Below are positions 43,901-52,900 of a stretch of 64,000 nucleotides of DNA, piece by piece (positions within the stretch are counted from its first letter, which is position 1; each line of letters opens with the position of its first letter). Below the pieces are notes generated by a model. It did not search any database. It was not told the DNA's origin and worked only from the letters and a program-made list of their open reading frames with translations. Both the position numbers and the translations under genes were made by a program. Source of the stretch: Pararge aegeria (taxonomy: Eukaryota > Arthropoda > Insecta > Lepidoptera > Nymphalidae); assembly GCF_905163445.1 (NCBI RefSeq), contig NC_053201.1, positions 10,178,001-10,242,000 on the forward strand, given 5' to 3'.

Positions 43901-46900
43901 TTATATAGTACTTTACGTATATTCAGCTTTATATTAATGAGTACTATTTTCTTAGCCTATACAAGTAAGCATGTAGTGTCGGCCGATTGGCGCAGTGTGC
44001 AGCGACCCTGCTTTCCAAGTCGAAAACTGTGGGTTCGATTCCCACAACTGGACAATGTTTGTGTGATGAACATGAATGTTTTTCAGTGTCTGGGTGTTAT
44101 CTATATGGTTATTATAAGTATTTATGTATATTATTCATAAACTTATTCATCAGTGATCTTAGTACCCATAACATCCCCCCAATCGGTGTCTACGTGACAT
44201 CGTAACGGAACGCTGAATTGGCGGCCCGTCTTTGTCGGTGGGACATTAACTAGCCACCGCCCAAGCCTCCCACCAGACCAGACTAAAGCTAATGCAGAAA
44301 TTATAAATTACCGTTTTGCCTCTGCCGGGAATCAAACCGAGACCTCCCATTTTTAAACCACAGCACTCGCGCCATTTCGGACTAAATTTTACGTACCAAA
44401 TGATTTATTCAATTTTATATTAATGCCTAATGTATATAATGACTAAAGGTACGTAATGTATATACTTAGGTAGGTACCTAAGTCTTATAAAACAACATTT
44501 CTCAAGTCACTTATTTACCCACAATAGCTTATTTATTATCGCCATCACGAGTTAAGCCGATAATAATAACAAATGCGATTGCATTGCACGACGTAATGTC
44601 AATTCTTGCGAAACTTGCATTCATAAAAATATTATCGTTGGCAAGAATTTTAAACATCCCGATCGATTATTTCATAATTATCTCATACCCAAGACTTCGT
44701 CCGCCATCCGCGAATAAAATCTGATTTAGGTACCGTTTATTTTGCGCTGAAGGAAAACATCGAGAGGAAATCTGTATGCCTCTGAGTTCTCTATCTATTA
44801 TCTATAATATTCTCAAAGATGTGTGAAGTCTAGCAATCTGACTGGGCCAACGTGATGGTTCCCTCACTCTTAGAGAAGTCTCTTGCCCTGTAGTGGGCCG
44901 ATAACGGGTTGATAAAGATGAATATTATCAAAATTATTATGGAATTTACACATAAAATGTATCTTCTATCCAGCTATAAACACTATATCCATTCATCCAT
45001 CCATCCAATGATTCATCCATCTATCCAAATATTCATCCATCCAGAAATCTATCTTTGATTCTGACGGAACGGCGTAGTGGGAATCTCAGCGTTGGTAGAC
45101 CACCACTAGGTTATAGACATACTAAAACTAGTTACAGATAAGTTAGATCAAGAACATTGTATCCCTGAGAAATATCTATGACCAGCAGTAGACATTAATC
45201 GGATGATATGATGATAGACGTAGATACAAAGCAATACAAATTTTAACATACAAATTATTTCTCAAATTTTTCAACGGCTATGTTTTCAGGTGTCTCCTCC
45301 TCCGGAAATACTATACAAGCACCACTACCCATACATACGTCGCTAAAGGTGGGACATCGTTTAATCGCGAAGATTCTCACATTTAATGATACGGTCAGAA
45401 AATGCTATTTGGTGTCTCCGAGTGGGTCGAAAGTTGAGTTTAAGCCCAATGATGAATCTAATGCCAAGATCGTGATACTATCAGACACAGACACGTCGCA
45501 ATGTCGCGCTTCTATCACTATAGACGAAAATGCCGGCGGCCTGTGGACGCTAAAATCGGAAGCTGATGGCGGGAGAGAACGAATCCAGATTTACAATGTG
45601 ACGGTTACATCTGAAACAGGTAAGATAATCTTTAAAGGTAAAACAACAAAAACATAATGTACACATGGAAATCGATGCGGTGGCCAAAAATTTTCAACTT
45701 ATTTTATCCGCAGTCCATATAATTAACGTCCTACTGCAGGGCACAGGCTGCGTTTTTCATAGCAGAGGCGGCTTTAGAGCATAGACCCACCATGCTGTTC
45801 TAATGCTGGTTGGTGGACTTTTACTTAACTAATAGTATCCGGGACAATCGGCAGAGTGGGTTCTAGAGGCACGGGCCTCGGTTTTATTTTTATTTAGGCA
45901 TAGACCCACCACGCTGCTCCTATGCGGTTTGGTGGGCTTTAACCACAACTATAGCCGGGGTCAACGGCTTTACGTGTTCTCCGAGGCACGGGGGCTGCCG
46001 CCGGCAACTTCCTAACTCCGGGCTGGTACCGAAAATTCCTGAATAGAAAATACACAACACCTTATATAATTTGGTCAACCCCGGGATTCGAACCCAGGAC
46101 CTTGTGATTCCTAGATGAACAAGCTAACCATTGAGGCAGTTCAACCAATTTAGAAATTATAAATTCACAAATTCACGTTTTAGTAGTTTAATCACATTTT
46201 AAAATTTCAGATTCGGAGTCTAACCCATATGTCGAATATTTAGATAACAAGTTTATAAACACCACGTTTGGTTCAGTGGCCACAATAGCTTTACCAGATT
46301 ACGCGTATGGTGACACTGTGAGGTGCCAAATCGTAAAGCCCGATGGAAATATGTACAATGTTCAGGAATTAGACGACAATCATGATGAATTCATCTCAAA
46401 AGTGCCATCCACAAACTGTGCTGTTCTTGTGAATGTGACATCTGAAAAAGTTATTGGAAAATGGATGTTAATTTCTGAGGGATTTGAATTATCAGGAAGA
46501 TTTATAAGGAAATTACCCTTTGAAATTTCCATCGAAGGTATATATTTTTTTCTTACTCTTATTGTCTATGTGTTTCTCATAAACTAAGATCAAATCTGTA
46601 CCAACGTACTTTGTTTCTTCAGAAATATAGTAATCATTTAGAAAATATTAAAATTAGTTTTGGAAAGTGTTTTAGGAATTTGTGAGAAAATCTATTTCCG
46701 AATTCTATATTTTATGTATGATATATAACAAAAAAGTGTACTATAAATCTATTATTTTGATAGAATTAAGTAATACGTATATCCGGTCACGTCGAAATGA
46801 TAACATCTACCGATTATTAGATTTTTTAATATGTGATTTATTATTACTATTGTATTATCAGTTGGGGCCGAAGTCACGCTCTATCCATATATTAAAAAAA

Positions 46901-49900
46901 AAACGAAGCTTTGATGTCCATCATCAGTGTAACTAACACTCATCATCATCTTCATCATCACTTCAACCGATTGAAGTCCACTGCTGTCTTTTGTAGAGAG
47001 TTCTAAAAATCCACGGTCCTGGGCCGCTTGTTTCAAGCTGCTCCTAGCGCCTCGTTTGATGTCGTCTGTCCACCTCGTTGGGGGCCGACCAACACTGCGT
47101 TTATCTGTGCGGGGTCGCCATTCCAACACCTTGGAACCCCAGCGTCCATCGGTTCTCCAAACTATGTGCCCCGCCCATTTCCACTTCAGCTTAGCAACTC
47201 GCTGAGCTATGTCGGTAACTCTGGTTCTTCTACGGATCTCCTCATTTGATCACGTAGAGATACTCCCAACATTGCTCTTTCCATCAGCATTCTTCTTCTT
47301 CTTTAAGCGACCACTGAATAGTAACTAACACTGATTGCGATGAATCCTTTAAAGGATGAATATGATATGATGAAATTAGAATGTTTTAAAAAATCGTAAC
47401 TCCAAAAGTATGAAAAATATAATAACATAGTTTGTATGCTCGTTTTCAGATAGCCTTAGCGATGTTGTGCCTCTGATCTTCCGCTTGACAGTTTTGTCTG
47501 GGAAAACCTGTATAACTATAGATTATACAGGTCTATGCTAATGATGATAAAAGATTTTCCGAATTTCAGAATCCGTGGATGCTGGTGTAGGTGTAATGAA
47601 TGTAAAGGAAGGGAATACTATGTTTATAGCTTTGAGGAACAATTTAAGTGGACACCATGTAGAGACTTGCAGACTACTAGGACCGCATGGGATTCCACCA
47701 GCACATTACAACAGACTAAATAACATATGTGGTTTTAGAGTCGGAAATGTAACGACAAATGACAGTGGCTATTGGGAAATCTATTATGGAGATACAATAA
47801 AATATAGAGCCTTCATCGAAGTTATTGTTCACGGTAATTTTATTTCACATGTTATATTTCTTCATTCGAATATGCCTCACAGGCTCAAATTCAAATTCGA
47901 ATTCTTTATTTGGAAAGGATATGTTAGTTACGAAACACTTATATCTTTATATTATATATTTCTTGTGTGCGTGTGTATGACATTGAACTACCCGATTTGA
48001 ATGAAATTTTCGGTATGCGTTTGGATGGCATCCTGGATGGTTTTGATTCACAAATAAGCCCGACAGATGGCGCTGAGGTTCGCTAGTGTATATATATATA
48101 TACACTACACACTAGCGAACCTATAAATGAAATAGATATATAAGTTATAAGTTTCAATATTGTGGTAAATTATAAAGCATTATATTAAGTATAATGTCAG
48201 TAAAGGTAATTACATAAATCCTGGCAAATATTTCGGTGCACTAAAAATTCCTTAACTGAATTAAATGAGCCATTTGCCATCGTGCAAAATACCCCCCTGT
48301 GTCCATCAACAAGATGCGTAGCTGTTAAGTCTTATGTGCCTGTAATTACCGTTACATAGCATTGAAACAATGCTGCTTAGCGGCAGAAATAAGCTTGGCA
48401 GTAGGAATTCCCCAAACGAGCTCTGTCATAAAAAGCTACTAGCTATCTTTTACTAAAAAAAAGCAGCTGGGTAAGTTTGTTGTGGGCTTCTTCTTAGACC
48501 AAGACGCGTTTGGAACCCTCGTAGCTTTAGTTTTAAGTTTACAAATATGATTATCGCCATCATATCACTACCGTGTACTTCTCATGTAATGTACGTATCA
48601 AAGGTGCCACCTATGGGCTTACTAGAATAAAGATATTTTCGACTTGGCCTTTAATGAAATTTTTCGAGCTAGATAATTATTTTTGAATTTTACTTTTAGG
48701 TGCTCCTTCTACAGATCAGATTAACCTTTACTGGACTAAAGATAAACCAGTTGATGTAACTATCGGACCGGAGAACGCAATTTACTGCCGAGTTAAGAAT
48801 CCAGCAGGCTTTGAAGTATATAATGGTTTTAGGAGATGTACGATTACTCTTGACAGGGTCATCAAGTCCCAACATGAAGGTTTATGGAAGCTGGACGTTG
48901 GGTTGCCCGGACAAGTGCTTACACATAGCTACAACGTTAAAGTTGAGGTTAAAGACGCAGGTAAATTTCTATTTAATTTAATTGCGTTTGAAACATGAAA
49001 GAATTATGGAAGGATAATCGTCTTTATTGTCACACAACTGTGTAAAATTGTAACATTTGTATCAGTTTTAAATTTAAAAAAAAGTGGGGCAAAGCTGCTG
49101 GCTGGCAATTACACAGAGTGTAACAAATACACAAATTTGCACATTAACAATAAAATGAATTATCTATGAAGGAAATAATCAAAAAAGAAATATAACAAAC
49201 CTCAGACATCAGCTAGGTTCTTTATATTTCTTTTTTGATTATTTCCTGGAGCTTGGATTGGGCCAAATCATCATCATCATCATATCAACCTATACCCGAA
49301 CCGCCAACTACAGGGCACGTGTCTCCTCCCACAATGAGAAAGGTAGGCGTAGGAAGAAGCTGTAGTCTACTACGCCGGCCCAGTTGGTGCACTCCACACG
49401 CCTTTGAGAACATTATGAAGATTTCCTCACGATGTTTTCCTTTACCGTTGAAGCGAGTTATATTTTAATTGCTTAAAACGCACATAACTCGGAAAACTTA
49501 GAGGTGCGTGCTGGGATTCGAACTCGGCCCCCCGAAGGTGAAGCCGAAGTCCTTACCACAGCTATCACCGCTACAAATATTACCTAGTTTTTTCTACTTA
49601 TTACTACTTGGTATCGGCTTTCTGATATATCTTGAGAGAAAACCTAGTCTCCCAGTCTCTCCAGAGTTAAGATATTAATATAAGCTGCGTGCAGCCTGGT
49701 GCTTCCGACCAACTTTAATCACTAATATCAAAATCAAAGTCAAATATTTCTTTACGCAAATAAATAAAAAAATATACTACGACAATACATATACCGCTAT
49801 CGAGCCCCAAAGTAAGCGTAGCTTGTGTTATGGGTACTAAGATGACTGTTAAATATTTTTATAAATAATATACATAAATACTTAGAATATATATATAAAC

Positions 49901-52900
49901 ACCCAGACACTGAAAAACATTCATGCTCATCACACAAACATTTTCCTCTAGTGTTGTACTCTCAGCGAAGTCGGGCATGTTAAGAGGTATTAACTGACTT
50001 ATTGTCATCCATGAGAATTTCCTCCTAGAATATAAAAAAAAAAAAAATGTAGTGGGAATCGACCCACGGCCTTGGGCTCAGAAAGCAGGGTTGCTGCAAA
50101 CTGAGCCAATCGACCGTCAAGTTATGACAAATTATGTACAAGACCAGAGAAAATTCTTACACTGTCCCGGGGATCGAAACCAGCCGGGACCTCCCACTTA
50201 AAAGACGGTCCACAACCCTTACCACTTCTCTAGGGAGGTCGCCACACCTTATTGTAAAAAATGATCATTATATTACAGCTCGAAAACCGCACGTGTCCAC
50301 CTGGGTATCTGTCCGAGATATGTCGAAGAAGACAGTCACATTGTCCTGTTTCTTGGCCAGTCCTCACCCGATACGCTCCTGCAAGTTCCGTGATCCATCG
50401 GGTCGAATACTAATTGCCACTGAAGGAGTAGGCGAGAGCAGATACATCAGCTGGCAGGGCACTGGAGTCAAGTACTTAAAACTTACTAGCTTTTTCTCAC
50501 GTTTGTATACATTTTGTCAATTCGGGTTCTAGTTATTCCTAGGGACCAGGAGTGTCTTTTTGCATGAAAAGCCTCCTACGTTCTTTTCATTGAAATCGAT
50601 TTACAAGTTGATCGTCACGTAGTTATGTAGGCGTGACAGCATAACAAACAAACAAACTCACGTTAGAGTTAGATCTACGGCTATACTCGCGTGTGTACTT
50701 ATTACTAACGTTTTACATCCAAAAATTTCCTCGTGAAAGAAAGATAAACTCTCCGTGCATTTTTCCGGGATACGCAGTAGTCTATGGAACCTAATCTTCG
50801 ACTTATAAACTATCCCATGCAGAACTTCCCCGGACGAGCTCTACCCAATAGCGCTTCTTCTACTTATGTATAGAATCGTTACGCAACAGGCTTACATCAC
50901 GATTTTTATTAATATACACATTTTTTCTACGCGAATAGGCGCATTTAAGAAGTTGGTCATAGATCGTTTAAAATAGTCTTAAAATTAAATTTATATACTA
51001 GTATTCCGGGTGATAATCAATTAATTTTACAAACAAAGTTTTGCGATTACAATATATTGATAAATATATATAGATTTCCTGATTTGTTTGCATTTTTGTA
51101 GAAATTGTTGCAACAATAATGTTTTATTAGGTCTTGAATAAGCCCCATTAACAAATATTTCTTGTTATATGTGGTTTACGCAGTTGACGCCGCAGTGAGT
51201 AATTATTTGTACTATGTATACCATTGTGTAATGTGATTCTGTGTTGTTGTTTGTGAACCCAAATAAATAAATAAATAAATAGATTAAACATGATGCAGGA
51301 ACAAAGAAGATGCTAAAACGCGTAGTTCCGACAGAGCAATAAAACGCAATAAATAGAATGAAGCAAAAAAACTCTGATTGCTTATACTAAAAATATCTTG
51401 TGAACTATGTCTAACTTATGTATGTCTACTAACTTATGTGTTCTATACTTCTAGCTATACGGCTGGTGTTCACCAGCATGACTGCAATATTCGAATTATG
51501 GACTCTACCGTCAGTGACATTGGCATATGGCGATGTGCAATCGAAACAGAGGGCGACAATTACTACGGATTCCTCACCGTCAAGGGTTCCTGGATTAGAG
51601 ACCCTGAAATCATCGCTGCTATCACACTAAGTAAGCTATAGAAGAATCAGTTAAACACCTAACTAGTTAAAAATCTTATAAAATCAAAGTATCTTAATAT
51701 TAAATGTTCTTGGAAGCATACCGCTGCGTATCTGTTCTGTAAGCATATTCATTCATCTTTAAAATTATTCCAGAGCCAACCCTGAGTGCTGATAGAAGCT
51801 TCATCACCAGTTCGATCCAAGACAGCGTGACTATGACATGCTCCATACAGGCGCCAATCCGGTACTGCTACTTCCGCTCTAGAAATGGCACTCTATTTAA
51901 TGTTGCACCATGTGAGTAAATACTCCTCCTAAACACGAAGTTTACATGAATAATGTTAAAAACAAAAAGAACACATTTGAGAAAAGCCCGCATAGCGGCG
52001 TCAAATAGGACGCCGCTATACAAGCTTTTCTGTATATGCTGTTCCGTATCGGCTGTCAAATTAAAAACGGGCTCAAACTTGCGCGTATTATGATTTGTCG
52101 CACGCAGGACGCAAACTTAAACGCATCGCGGATGCATGTTGTACGCGATGATTTGGCTCTTCCTTTACTCTCTCGTGCATACAATTTTTATCTATAGATA
52201 AAAATTCGATTCAAACATATTGATATCGACTAGGTTCCTTAATCGCGCGAATATTTTGTGCGCGAAACTCTATGAACTTCCTATTAGGACATACAGTATA
52301 TATGCGCATTCGCGTTCTATTAGGACAACGCCTTAGTGTTTCGTGCTAAATTTGAAATATTCAACGCGTCTTTATTCAGCGGGACCTCACGATTTGGCTA
52401 CTTATGTGGGAGCCGGTCTTGACGCTGGGGAATGCGGCATCAGGTTCCCGAGCCTCGCCACGTCTGACTCCGGTTACTGGAGTTGTCACGTCGGCCTTGT
52501 TGACCCGGAGGCAAAGGAACAACGTGCTAGAATTGAGGTTGCTATTTATGGTAATATACCCATTTTTTGTCACCTTCTGTTTTTATTATTTAATAAATAT
52601 ATATTTGTCTGGTGGGAGGCTTTGGCCGAGGCTAGTTATCACCTGACCGCCATACTTGCTGACAAGCGATATAAAGACAAGAGAAAAAAGATTATGGTTG
52701 CCATACCCCAAACAGGTTAACTCGCTACCATCATGCTGCATCACGCTACATAACGCTGCATCAGAGTGAGATTTCCAGATTCCAGAAGGGCTAGCTTGTA
52801 GATAAATAAAAACATAAAAAGCCATTTATATTATAACATCACACTAATATTATAAAGGCAAAAATGTAAGTGTTTATGTTTATAATAAATTGTTCACGCC

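Larger units (their letters stand above)
40967..45289 (+). other. Ig gene intron 1 (4.3 kb)
   Basis: The largest intron of the gene, and a usual place for enhancers. It contains a Helitron-like element, family M, C, A and B repeats, and (CATC)-rich sequence at about 44990-45055. It ends TTTTCAG. Confidence 0.75.
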
